From CADCVT01 sp036389485 (GTDB lineage Bacteria; Actinomycetota; Thermoleophilia; Solirubrobacterales; Solirubrobacteraceae), in assembly GCA_036389485.1 (NCBI GenBank), contig DASVPR010000048.1:1-64000 (forward strand): DNA of 64,000 nt, in the 5' to 3' direction. The position numbers were made by a program, and so were the translations under genes. How positions within the stretch are numbered: the stretch's first letter is position 1; the number at the start of each line of letters is the position of its first letter. A model generated the notes under the pieces. That model searched no databases. It worked only from the letters and a program-made list of their open reading frames with translations, and was not told where the DNA came from. This document shows positions 57,308 through 64,000 of this stretch, one piece after another.

Positions 57308-58259
57308 CCGACCGCTCGCGCAGCCAGTTGACGGTCTGCGCGATGCCGTCCTCGAGCGCGATCTGAGCCTCCCAGCCGAGCAGCCGCCTCGCCTTCTCCA
57401 CCGACGGCCAGCGGCGCACGACGTCGACCTCGAACGTCGGCAGGTGCTCGACCTCGAACGCGTCGGGGTCCTCGCCGCACGCCTCCCAGATCACCTTCGC
57501 GATCTCGAGCACGGTCAGCTCGCGCGACGCGCTGATGTTGAAGTCCTCGTTGAGGCCGTTCGGGGACGCGGTGGCCGCGACGACGCCGTCGGCGATGTCG
57601 TCGATGTGGGTGAGCGTGCGCGTCTGCGTGCCGTCGCCGAAGAGCTGCAGCGGCCGCTGCCCGCCGAGCACCTTCTTGATCACGTCGGGGACCATGTGCG
57701 CGATCCCGGGCTCGTCCTCGGGCACCTCGCCCGGGCCGTACGCGTTGAAGGGCCGGCAGATCGTGTACGGCAGGCCGTGCTCGTCGTGCGCGGCGCGGCA
57801 GTAGACCTCGCCGGTGAGCTTGCTGAAGCCGTACGCCGACTGCGGGATCGGCGTGTCGCGCACATGCTCCTCGGTCGTCGGGAACTCCGTCGCCCGCTCG
57901 AACACCATCGACGACGACACGTAGGTGAAGCGCTCGACGTCGTGGTCGAGCGCGGCGCGCACCACCGCGTTGTAGAGCGCGTTGTTGACCTCGGTCAGCG
58001 TGTGCGGCAGCCGGTGGAAGTTCGCGATGCCGCCGACGATCGCCGCGAGGTGGATGACGTGGCTGCAGCCCTGCACCGCGGCGCGCGCCTCGGCCAGCTC
58101 GCGCAGGTCGCCGCGGTGCACCTCGCAGCCCTCGCGCATCCACTGGGGCGCCTCGCGCTGGTCTGAGACGCGCACCTCGAAGTCGGGGTCGCGCAGCAGG
58201 CGGCGCACGACGGCGGTGCCGATCGTGCCGGCGCCGCCGGTGACGAGGACCTTGCTCAC
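57291..58259 (-). CDS. NAD-dependent epimerase/dehydratase
   Basis: The 322-residue SDR has TGGAGTIGTAVVRRLL, HLAAIVGGIANFH, VSSSMVFER, SAYGFSKLTGEVY (Tyr-x3-Lys) and RPFNAYGPGEVPEDEPG. It resembles UDP-glucose/dTDP-glucose-type dehydratases or NDP-sugar epimerases. It lies on the opposite strand between the nucleotidyltransferase and the ABC ATPase. It may be a polysaccharide gene rather than part of the peptide cassette. It overlaps the nucleotidyltransferase gene by 17 bp. Confidence 0.85.
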   Translation of the reverse strand: MSKVLVTGGAGTIGTAVVRRLLRDPDFEVRVSDQREAPQWMREGCEVHRGDLRELAEARAAVQGCSHVIHLAAIVGGIANFHRLPHTLTEVNNALYNAVVRAALDHDVERFTYVSSSMVFERATEFPTTEEHVRDTPIPQSAYGFSKLTGEVYCRAAHDEHGLPYTICRPFNAYGPGEVPEDEPGIAHMVPDVIKKVLGGQRPLQLFGDGTQTRTLTHIDDIADGVVAATASPNGLNEDFNISASRELTVLEIAKVIWEACGEDPDAFEVEHLPTFEVDVVRRWPSVEKARRLLGWEAQIALEDGIAQTVNWLRERSVTARP

Positions 58260-58284
58260 GGCCAGCGAGCGTAGCCGCCGCCCC

Positions 58285-58290
58285 TATACT
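58285..58290 (+). promoter_or_regulatory. -10 box of the cassette B ABC operon
   Basis: TATACT (58285-58290) lies 12 bases before ATG 58303, so the transcript would start only a few bases upstream of the ATG and be leaderless or nearly so. No clear -35 box. Confidence 0.4.
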
Positions 58291-58302
58291 CGCCGCCGCA
58301 CG

Positions 58303-58935
58303 ATGACGGACGCCCGGCCTGATCTGGTGGTCATCGACGGGCTCGGGCGGGCGTTCGGGGCGCGCGAGGTCGTCCGGAGGCTCGACCTGACCGTCGGGCC
58401 GCGGGAGCGCGTGGCGCTGCGCGGCGCCAACGGGTCCGGCAAGACGACGCTGCTGCGCTGCATCGCGGGCACGCTGGGGCTGACGCGGGGCACGGTGAGG
58501 GTCGGCGGCCACGCCGCCGGGAGCCTGCGGGCGCGCGAGCTGCTCGGCGTGACGTTCGCGCAGGAGCGCTCCTTCTACATGCGGCTCGGCGGCCGCGAGA
58601 ACCTCCTGTTCTTCGCGCAGGTGCACCTCGGCAGCAAGCGACGGGCGGTCGCCGAGGTCGACGCGATCGTCGAGGAGCTGGGGATCGAGGAGATCGCGGC
58701 GCGGCGCGTCGACCAGTGCTCGAGCGGGATGGTTCAGCAGCTCGCGCTCGCGCGCGCGCTCATCGGGCCCGCGCGCGTGCTGCTCCTCGACGAGCCGACG
58801 CGCTCGCTCGACAAGGGCGCGATCGCGCGCTTCTGGGAGGCGCTCGACCGCCGCCCGGAGCACGCGGTGCTGATCGCGACGCACCGGGACGAGGACTTCG
58901 AGCGCTGCGGGAGGATCGTTGACTTCCCCACCTAG
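58303..58935 (+). CDS. ABC transporter ATP-binding protein, cassette B
   Basis: The 210-residue ATPase has Walker A GANGSGKTT, the Q-loop and FAQERSFYMRLGGRENLLFF, a divergent signature CSSGMVQQLALARALI, Walker B VLLLDEPTRSLD and ATHRDED (H-loop). It is a clear paralogue of the cassette A ATPase (30006-30629), sharing RSFY-xRLxGRxNLLFFA and THRDED. It overlaps the permease by 17 bp. Confidence 0.9.
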   Translation: MTDARPDLVVIDGLGRAFGAREVVRRLDLTVGPRERVALRGANGSGKTTLLRCIAGTLGLTRGTVRVGGHAAGSLRARELLGVTFAQERSFYMRLGGRENLLFFAQVHLGSKRRAVAEVDAIVEELGIEEIAARRVDQCSSGMVQQLALARALIGPARVLLLDEPTRSLDKGAIARFWEALDRRPEHAVLIATHRDEDFERCGRIVDFPT

Positions 58936-59734
58936 GCTGCCGCGGCCGGCCGTCGTCACCGCGTTCGCCCGGCGCGACCGGCAGACGAGCACGTCCTACC
59001 GCGCGGCGCGCGTGGTCGACCTCCTGCTGAGCGCGCTCGCGCTGCTCATCTACTACTACATCTCGCAGCTCTTCTCGCGGCCCACCCTGAGCCTGCAAGG
59101 CGCGCCGACCTACTTCTCGTTCGTCGCCGTCGGCCTGTCGCTGGCGGTCATCGTGCAGGCGGGCAGCGTCGGGCTCGTCTCGACGCTGCGCAACGAGCAG
59201 TTCACCGGGACGCTCGAGGCGCTGTGCGCCAAGCCGGTCAGCTCGGCGGAGCTGGCGCTCGGGCTCGCGCTCTACCCGTTCCTGTTCGCGCTGGCCCGCG
59301 CCGTCGTCTACCTCGCGATCGCCGGGCTCCTGCTCGGGGCCGACTTCTCCGAGATGAGCCCAGTGGGCTTCGTCGTCGGGCTCGTGCTGACGGGGCTCGC
59401 GCTGATGAGCGTCGGCATCGCGCTGGCCGCGTTCGTGTTCGTCGTCAAGCGCGGCGAGGCGGTCAGCGGCGTCGTGGTGACCGCGCTCGTGCTGCTCGGC
59501 GGCGCGTACTTCCCGGTCTCCATCTTCCCGTCGGCGGTCGAGGCGATGGCCAAGGCGGTCCCGACGCGGTTCGCGTTCGAGGGCGTCCGGGCGGCGCTCT
59601 TCAACGGCGACGGCTGGGTGGAGCCGATGCTGAAGCTCGCGGCGTTCGGCGCCGTGTCGCTGCCGATCGCCGTCTTCGTGTTCGACCGTGCGCTGCGGTT
59701 CGCGAAGCAGAGGGGCACGCTTGGCCAGTACTGA
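58919..59734 (+). CDS. ABC-2 type permease, cassette B
   Basis: The 271-residue six-segment membrane protein starts at TTG 58919 inside the ATPase gene. It has ALLIYYYISQLFSR, EQFTGTLEALCAKPV, and LGGAYFPVSIFP, all paralogous to the cassette A permease. With the ATPase it forms an exporter, in context for the RiPP-like product. The next cyclase gene overlaps its end by 14 bp. Confidence 0.87.
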   Translation: MTSPPRLPRPAVVTAFARRDRQTSTSYRAARVVDLLLSALALLIYYYISQLFSRPTLSLQGAPTYFSFVAVGLSLAVIVQAGSVGLVSTLRNEQFTGTLEALCAKPVSSAELALGLALYPFLFALARAVVYLAIAGLLLGADFSEMSPVGFVVGLVLTGLALMSVGIALAAFVFVVKRGEAVSGVVVTALVLLGGAYFPVSIFPSAVEAMAKAVPTRFAFEGVRAALFNGDGWVEPMLKLAAFGAVSLPIAVFVFDRALRFAKQRGTLGQY

Positions 59735-60911
59735 CCGCCATCCGCTCCGCGTGACGCCGTTCGAGCTCGCGAGCGGCATCGTCGTCGGGGAGGCCCCGGC
59801 GGCGGCGCGGCCGGAGATCGGCCCCGGCGGGTCGACGCCGCGCGAGGCGCTCGAGGCCGCGATCCTGCCCGCGCTGCGCCGCCCGCCGTGCGTCGTGAGC
59901 TTCTCGGGGGGGCTGGACTCGTCGCTCGTGCTCGCGGTCGCGGCGCGGCTTGCCGAGCGCGAGGGCCTGGCGCCGCCGGTGCCGGTGACGCTCACCGTGC
60001 CGTCGGCGCCCGCCGCGGAGGAGTCGTGGTGGCAGCGGCGCGTCGTGTACCACGTCGGCCTGGTCGACGAGTGGGTGCAGCTCGCGTTCGCCGAGGGCGA
60101 GCTGGACTGGATCGGGCCGGTCGCCGAGCCGGTGCTGCGCCGGCACGGCGTGCTGATGCCGCCCAACGCGTTCATGCACGCGCCCCTGCTCGAGCGGGCC
60201 CGGGGCGGGTCGCTGCTGACCGGCGTCGGCGGCGACAACCTCCTCACGGGGTGGACGGGCCGGCGCGCGAGCGAGGCGCTGGCGCGCCGCGTCCGGCCGC
60301 AGCCGCGCGACCTGCTCCGCGTCGCGTTCGCCTACGGGCCGGCCGAGGTGCGCGCGCTGGTGCTGCGCCTGCGCGTCGAGGCGCCCGAGTGGCTCACGCC
60401 CGCCGCGCGCGAGGAGGCGGTGCGCCGCCTGGCCGGCGAGGGCGCGTCGGAGCCCGCGCGGTGGGACCGGCGGGTCCGGTGGGCGGCGCGCCGGCGGCGG
60501 CTCGCCGCGATCCGGTGGAGCCTCGGCCTCCTCGGCGCCGACACCGACACGCGGCTGTTCCATCCGCTGTGCGACCCGGGGTTCGCGTACGCGCTGGGCC
60601 GCGCGGGCGGTCGCGGCGGGCTGGGCGACCGAAACGCGATCGTCGGCGCGATCGCCGGCGACGCCCTGCCGGACGAGCTGCTCCTGCGCCCCGACAAGGC
60701 GCTGTTCCACGAGGTGCTGTACAGCACGCGCTTCCGCGCGTTCGTCGCCGAGTGGGCGGGCGAGGGCGTCGATGCGGAGCTGGTCGATCGCGCAGCGCTG
60801 GCGGCGGAGTGGCACAAGGACGTGCCGCACGTCCACAGCGCGATGCTGGTGCAGGCCGCCTGGCTGTCAGCCCAGGGCGGCGAGCCGGTCGACGACGGCG
60901 CCGAGCGCTGA
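59721..60911 (+). CDS. Asparagine-synthetase-like lasso cyclase 1, cassette B
   Basis: The 396-residue protein starts at TTG 59721 (AGGGG upstream); GTG 59751 is an alternative. It carries PP-loop SFSGGLDSS (61-68), SLLTGVGGDNLLTG and RPDKALFHEVLY. The glutaminase domain is absent. It is similar along its length to cyclase A (30923) and cyclase 2 of this cassette. It would activate the ring acidic residue of precursor B. The 3' end overlaps the HPr-kinase-like gene by 45 bp. Confidence 0.87.
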   Translation: MASTDRHPLRVTPFELASGIVVGEAPAAARPEIGPGGSTPREALEAAILPALRRPPCVVSFSGGLDSSLVLAVAARLAEREGLAPPVPVTLTVPSAPAAEESWWQRRVVYHVGLVDEWVQLAFAEGELDWIGPVAEPVLRRHGVLMPPNAFMHAPLLERARGGSLLTGVGGDNLLTGWTGRRASEALARRVRPQPRDLLRVAFAYGPAEVRALVLRLRVEAPEWLTPAAREEAVRRLAGEGASEPARWDRRVRWAARRRRLAAIRWSLGLLGADTDTRLFHPLCDPGFAYALGRAGGRGGLGDRNAIVGAIAGDALPDELLLRPDKALFHEVLYSTRFRAFVAEWAGEGVDAELVDRAALAAEWHKDVPHVHSAMLVQAAWLSAQGGEPVDDGAER

Positions 60912-61655
60912 GAAGTCGCGCGGGCGGCGCAGCTCCCAGACCGGGAGCTTGACGAGGTCGAGCAGGCCGAGCGGATCCTCGCCGGGCAGGCGGGCCGAGC
61001 GCTGCGCGGCCAGCGGGGCGAAGCGCTCGGCGGGCGGCAGAAGTCGCAGCCCGACGTCGTCGCCCCACGCCAGCACGACCCATCCGGCCACCGGCAGCTC
61101 GGCCGGCGCCTCCGGCAGGCGGAAGCGCTCGCGCGTGCCGTCGCGGACCGCGATCCCGCCGCCCTCGAGACCGGCGCCCTCCGCCGCGCCGGGACGCAGG
61201 TCGAGCGCGCGGGGGCCGGCGAGCGCCCGCCCGTCCTCGATCACGAGCACGTCGTCGGTGACGATGGCGTGACCCGCGGCGTGCAGCGCGGCGAGCAGCG
61301 TGCTCTTGCCCGCCTCGCGCCCGCCGATCACGCCCCAGGCGGCGCCGTCGACGGCGAACGCGCCGGCGTGCAGGCTCTCCCGCCCGTCCCACCGGGCGAA
61401 GACCGCGCCGACCGGCGCGAGGTACGGATGGGCCAGCTCCTCGTCGGAGATCGGGTACGGCGTGCGGAAGATGGCGGTGCGCTCCCGCCGCCGGAGGGTC
61501 AGCGAGCCGCCGGCGACGAGGGGGAACGTCGCGTCGTCCGGGCCGACCCGGACCGGCGCCGACGCGTCGCCTCGCTCCCGAACGATGTCGATACCTGACC
61601 ATCGTTCACCGGCCGGGCTCAAGAGATCCGGCGTTTCGATGGACGGAATTACCAC
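60867..61655 (-). CDS. HPr-kinase-like protein (lasso peptide kinase candidate)
   Basis: The 262-residue protein (GTG 61655; an ATG at 61733 would put its start beside that of precursor B) has the HprK P-loop GGREAGKST (about 111-119), VTDDVLVIEDGRALAG and LLPPAERFAPLAAQ. HPr-kinase-like enzymes in paeninodin-type lasso clusters phosphorylate the C-terminal serine of the peptide. No phosphotransferase-system genes are in this window. Neither precursor ends in Ser: A has penultimate Ser18, B has Ser near its C-terminus. The target is therefore open. It is divergent from precursor B. Confidence 0.8.
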   Translation of the reverse strand: MVIPSIETPDLLSPAGERWSGIDIVRERGDASAPVRVGPDDATFPLVAGGSLTLRRRERTAIFRTPYPISDEELAHPYLAPVGAVFARWDGRESLHAGAFAVDGAAWGVIGGREAGKSTLLAALHAAGHAIVTDDVLVIEDGRALAGPRALDLRPGAAEGAGLEGGGIAVRDGTRERFRLPEAPAELPVAGWVVLAWGDDVGLRLLPPAERFAPLAAQRSARLPGEDPLGLLDLVKLPVWELRRPRDFSALGAVVDRLAALG

Positions 61656-61679
61656 CCCATAGGCCCCGCGTGGTAGGTT
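61649..61679 (+). promoter_or_regulatory. Possible promoter of precursor B
   Basis: TTACCA (61649-61654), 19-bp spacer, TAGGTT (61674-61679), with AGGAGG at 61725-61730 and ATG at 61735. The spacer is a little long. Confidence 0.35.
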
Positions 61680-61734
61680 CCGCTCGCTGTGTGAGGGCAC
61701 AGCAGCACGCCGGTACTTCCAATCAGGAGGCACG

Positions 61735-61914
61735 ATGCCGCAGGCAGACTATTACGCTCCTACGCTCGTCGAACTCGGCTCGGTCCACGAGCTGACCCTC
61801 GGCGCCGGTGGCGGCTTCCCGGACAGCTGCGACCTCGCCGTCGGCTCCGTCGTGGGCTCCGACCCGTGCTCCGGGCAGGAGTTCCCGCCCGGCTCGGGCC
61901 TCACCAAGCCGTAG
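61735..61914 (+). CDS. Lasso peptide (RiPP) precursor B
   Basis: The 59-residue peptide starts at ATG 61735 with AGGAGG four bases upstream. It fits the leader rule Y-x2-P-x-L-x3-G-x5-T-x-G: Tyr6, Pro9, Leu11, Gly15, Thr21 (at -2), core Gly23. The core is 37 residues, starting GAGGGFPDSC; Gly1 can close on Asp8 for an 8-residue ring. Two cysteines (core 10 and 23) could form a disulfide from ring edge to tail. The core is longer than typical lasso peptides (15-25). The leader shares GSVxELTLG with precursor A. Confidence 0.87.
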   Translation: MPQADYYAPTLVELGSVHELTLGAGGGFPDSCDLAVGSVVGSDPCSGQEFPPGSGLTKP

Positions 61915-61927
61915 CACGCACGGACAG

Positions 61928-63085
61928 CTGAGACTGCAGGACGCGACGGCGGGCTCTCTCGCCGTCGCTCTGTGTCCGCTCGACGTCGCGACGCACCTCG
62001 TGCTCGGCGAGGCGTCGCCCTCGCCCGAGCTTCCGGCGACGGACGAGCCGCCGCGCCGCGCCCTCGAGGCCGCCGTCCGGATCGGGCTCGCGCGGCCCCC
62101 GTGTCTCGTCAGCTTCTCCGGCGGGCGCGACTCCTCCGTCGTCCTCGCCGTCGCCGCGCACGTCGCGCGCCGCGACGGGCTGCCGCTCCCGGTTCCCGCG
62201 ACGGTCCGCGCGCCCGGCGTCCCCGCGAGCCTGGAGACGGAGTGGCAGGAGCGGGTCGTGCGGCACCTCGCGCTGCCCGACTGGCATGTCGAGGAGGTCG
62301 GCGACGAGCTGGACTACGTCGGTCCGGTGGCGCAGCGCGGGCTCGCGCGGCACGGCCTGCTCTTCCCGGCGCAGGCGCACTTCCACGTCCCGCTGCTCGC
62401 GCGGGCGCGCGGCGGGTCGCTGCTGACCGGCGCGGGCGGCGACAACGTGCTGGAGGTGGGGCCGCGGGCCAAGGCGCGCTACGCGCTGCGGCGGCTGCGC
62501 GAGGGCCACCAGCGGACGGCGGTCACGCCGCTGCTCGGCGTGACGCCGGCCGCGGTGCGGCGCGCGTACATGCGCCGGCGTCCCCTCCGGGTCCCGTGGC
62601 TGCGCCCCGCCGCGCAGCGCGAGCTCGAGCGGCGCACGCTCGACGAGCTGCCGCCGGTCCCCGCCGCCGCAGCCCTGCGGTGGACGGTCCGGCGGCGCTG
62701 GCTCGACGCGCTGCGCCGCAGCCTCGACCTGCTGGCCGCCGACGCCGGCGCGGCGATCCACCACCCGCTGCTCGACCCCGGCTTCGTCGCTGCGGTGGCG
62801 CGCGACGCCGGCTGGGCCGGCCACGGCGGGCGCTCGCGGTTCCTGCCACGCCTCGTCGGCGACCTCGTCCCGCGCGACGTCCTGCTGCGCCGCGACAAGA
62901 CCTCGTTCCGCGACGTGTACTGGACGCGCCACGCCGACGAGGTGGTCGCGCGCTGGGACGGCGGCGGGCTCGACGACGACGTCATCGAGGCCGAGCGGCT
63001 GCGCGAGGTGTGGACGGCCGGCCGGCCGAACCCGGCGACCGCGCTGCTGCTGCAGTCAGTCTGGCTGGCCGGCCGGGGCCGGTGA
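61928..63085 (+). CDS. Asparagine-synthetase-like lasso cyclase 2, cassette B
   Basis: The protein (about 385 residues from a CTG at 61928) has PP-loop SFSGGRDSS, SLLTGAGGDNVLEVG and RRDKTSFRDVYW. It lacks the glutaminase domain and is a paralogue of the other two cyclases; the pre-PP-loop segment (LCPLDVATHLVLGEA) aligns with the N-terminus of the others, so the start must lie upstream of GTG 62000. No ATG, GTG or TTG is available between the precursor stop and 62000. It follows precursor B by 14 bases and overlaps the dehydrogenase gene by 30 bp. Confidence 0.83.
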   Translation: MRLQDATAGSLAVALCPLDVATHLVLGEASPSPELPATDEPPRRALEAAVRIGLARPPCLVSFSGGRDSSVVLAVAAHVARRDGLPLPVPATVRAPGVPASLETEWQERVVRHLALPDWHVEEVGDELDYVGPVAQRGLARHGLLFPAQAHFHVPLLARARGGSLLTGAGGDNVLEVGPRAKARYALRRLREGHQRTAVTPLLGVTPAAVRRAYMRRRPLRVPWLRPAAQRELERRTLDELPPVPAAAALRWTVRRRWLDALRRSLDLLAADAGAAIHHPLLDPGFVAAVARDAGWAGHGGRSRFLPRLVGDLVPRDVLLRRDKTSFRDVYWTRHADEVVARWDGGGLDDDVIEAERLREVWTAGRPNPATALLLQSVWLAGRGR

Positions 63086-64000
63086 CATCGCGACGATCTC
63101 CGCGGCGTAGCCGAACACCTGCGCGGCGCCGAAGCAGTTCCACGGGTCGATGACGAGCGCGTCCGGGGCGGCGAGGCGCGAGATCTCGCGCAGCGGGCCG
63201 GCCCCGCAGAACTCCCGGTGGTTGGTGGCGACGACGACGGCGGCCGCGTCGCGGACGGCGTCCTCGAACGACTGCGTCGGCGTCGGGACGTGCGGGTCGT
63301 GCACGGCGACCTCGACCAGCTCGCGCTCGAGCAGGCGCACGAGCTTGTGGGCGAGCGAGTCGCGCTCGTCGTCGGTGTCGGCCTTGAACGCGAGGCCGAG
63401 GACGGCGACCCGCTTGCCGCGCAGCGAGCCCAGCCGCCGCTTCATCCCCTCCACGAGGAAGAGCGGGACGCTCTCGTTCACCCGGCTGACCGCGAGCAGC
63501 ATGCCGGGCGCGTGCGAGCGCTCCTCGCTGAACGTGAAGTCCTTGCGCAGGCAGGTCCCGGCGGTGAAGCCCGGCATCTTGATCCCGCCGCGGGGGTAGT
63601 CGCGGTTGATCAGCTCGATGACGTCGAAGACGTTCGCGCCGTACTGCTCGCAGTCCATCATCAGGAGGTTGGGCAGGGCGAACGTCGCGTAGCGCAGGAT
63701 GTTGGTCCAGATCTTCGCCAGCTCGGCCTGGACCGGCGTGGTCTCGATGACGGCCGAGTCGTAGACCTCGAACAGCTCGCGGCAGACCGCGGTGGAGCGC
63801 TCGCCGACGCCGCCGATGATCTGCGGCAGCGAGTCGATCTCCTCGAAGAACTTCCCGGCGGCGATGCGCTCGGGGGCGTGGGCGACGAACAGGTCCTCGC
63901 CCACGGTGAACCCGCGCTTGCTCTCGAGGTAGCCGGCGACGAACTCCGTCGTGCCGGGGGCGATGGTCGACCTGAGGACGACGCTGTGGCCGTTCTCGAG
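63056..64000 (-). CDS. UDP-N-acetylmannosamine/glucosamine 6-dehydrogenase (WecC-like; partial at right edge)
   Basis: The frame runs from beyond 64000 to the stop at 63056 (315 codons in the window). It reads RSTIAPGTTEFVAGYLESK, LFVAHAPERIAAGKFFEEI, KIWTNILRYATFALPNLL, GTCLRKDFTF (with the catalytic Cys) and LGLAFKADTDDERDSLAHKLV. This is a UDP-sugar/GDP-mannose 6-dehydrogenase, likely of the WecC/WbpA class, oxidising UDP-HexNAc to the uronate in two NAD-dependent steps. The N-terminal NAD domain lies outside. Confidence 0.92.
   Translation of the reverse strand, partial: LENGHSVVLRSTIAPGTTEFVAGYLESKRGFTVGEDLFVAHAPERIAAGKFFEEIDSLPQIIGGVGERSTAVCRELFEVYDSAVIETTPVQAELAKIWTNILRYATFALPNLLMMDCEQYGANVFDVIELINRDYPRGGIKMPGFTAGTCLRKDFTFSEERSHAPGMLLAVSRVNESVPLFLVEGMKRRLGSLRGKRVAVLGLAFKADTDDERDSLAHKLVRLLERELVEVAVHDPHVPTPTQSFEDAVRDAAAVVVATNHREFCGAGPLREISRLAAPDALVIDPWNCFGAAQVFGYAAEIVAMSPAPAGQPD

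Noticed and set aside
1..64000. tRNA, rRNA, CRISPR, transposase or integrase genes
   Set aside because: No tRNA-like cloverleaf, repeat-spacer array or DDE/integrase motif was noticed by eye; a tRNA and CRISPR scan would settle it.

Overview
The window is very GC-rich DNA, densely coding on both strands, with many GTG, TTG and probably CTG starts, ATGA/GTGA overlaps inside operons and TAnnnT -10 boxes. This suggests a high-GC Gram-positive actinobacterium. The gene style resembles Thermoleophilia (Solirubrobacter, Conexibacter, Patulibacter type), but no rRNA or tRNA is present to confirm it. No CRISPR array, insertion sequence or prophage was seen.

Nearly the whole window is a cell-surface polysaccharide locus. 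1-3.1 kb: end of an ABC polysaccharide exporter (permease tail plus Wzt-like ATPase), a glycosyltransferase and a lipoprotein. 3.1-23.9 kb: mostly glycosyltransferases (GT4 and GT2), with a WecG/TagA enzyme, a flippase-like membrane protein, a toroid protein, a methyltransferase, an O-antigen ligase with TPR tail and a secreted glycoside-hydrolase-like protein. 24.1-28.5 kb: a matrixin-like lipoprotein, two sugar-nucleotide SDR enzymes and the priming phosphoglycosyl transferase. 37.2-42.7 kb: GDP-mannose 3,5-epimerase, three more SDR epimerases/dehydratases and two GT4s. 42.9-46.7 kb: an ATP-grasp / PLP aminotransferase / HAD / GNAT cassette. 46.7-56.3 kb: a secreted glucose/sorbosone dehydrogenase-PKD-FG-GAP protein, a Wzy-type polymerase, a Wzx flippase, a Wzz/BY-kinase and its CpsB-type phosphatase. 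A UDP-sugar 6-dehydrogenase runs off the right edge.

Embedded in this locus are two related cassettes that look like lasso peptide (RiPP) biosynthesis. Cassette A (29.2-34.2 kb) has an ABC-2 permease and ATPase, a PqqD/RRE-like protein, an asparagine-synthetase-like cyclase and a 50-residue precursor. Cassette B (56.4-63.1 kb) has a nucleotidyltransferase, ABC ATPase and permease, two cyclases, an HPr-kinase-like protein and a 59-residue precursor. Both precursors carry the Y-x2-P-x-L-x3-G-x5-T-x-G leader signature, followed by a Gly1 core with an acidic residue at position 7/8. No transglutaminase-like leader peptidase (B2) is visible, only one RRE protein is present, and the exporters are two-component ABC-2 systems rather than the fused lasso exporter. 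This makes the arrangement unusual.

A nearly perfect 20-bp motif lies exactly 24 bp upstream of a -10 box before two operons (GDP-mannose 3,5-epimerase operon and the FG-GAP protein), suggesting a shared regulator. Convergent genes very often overlap tail to tail, by up to 121 bp.
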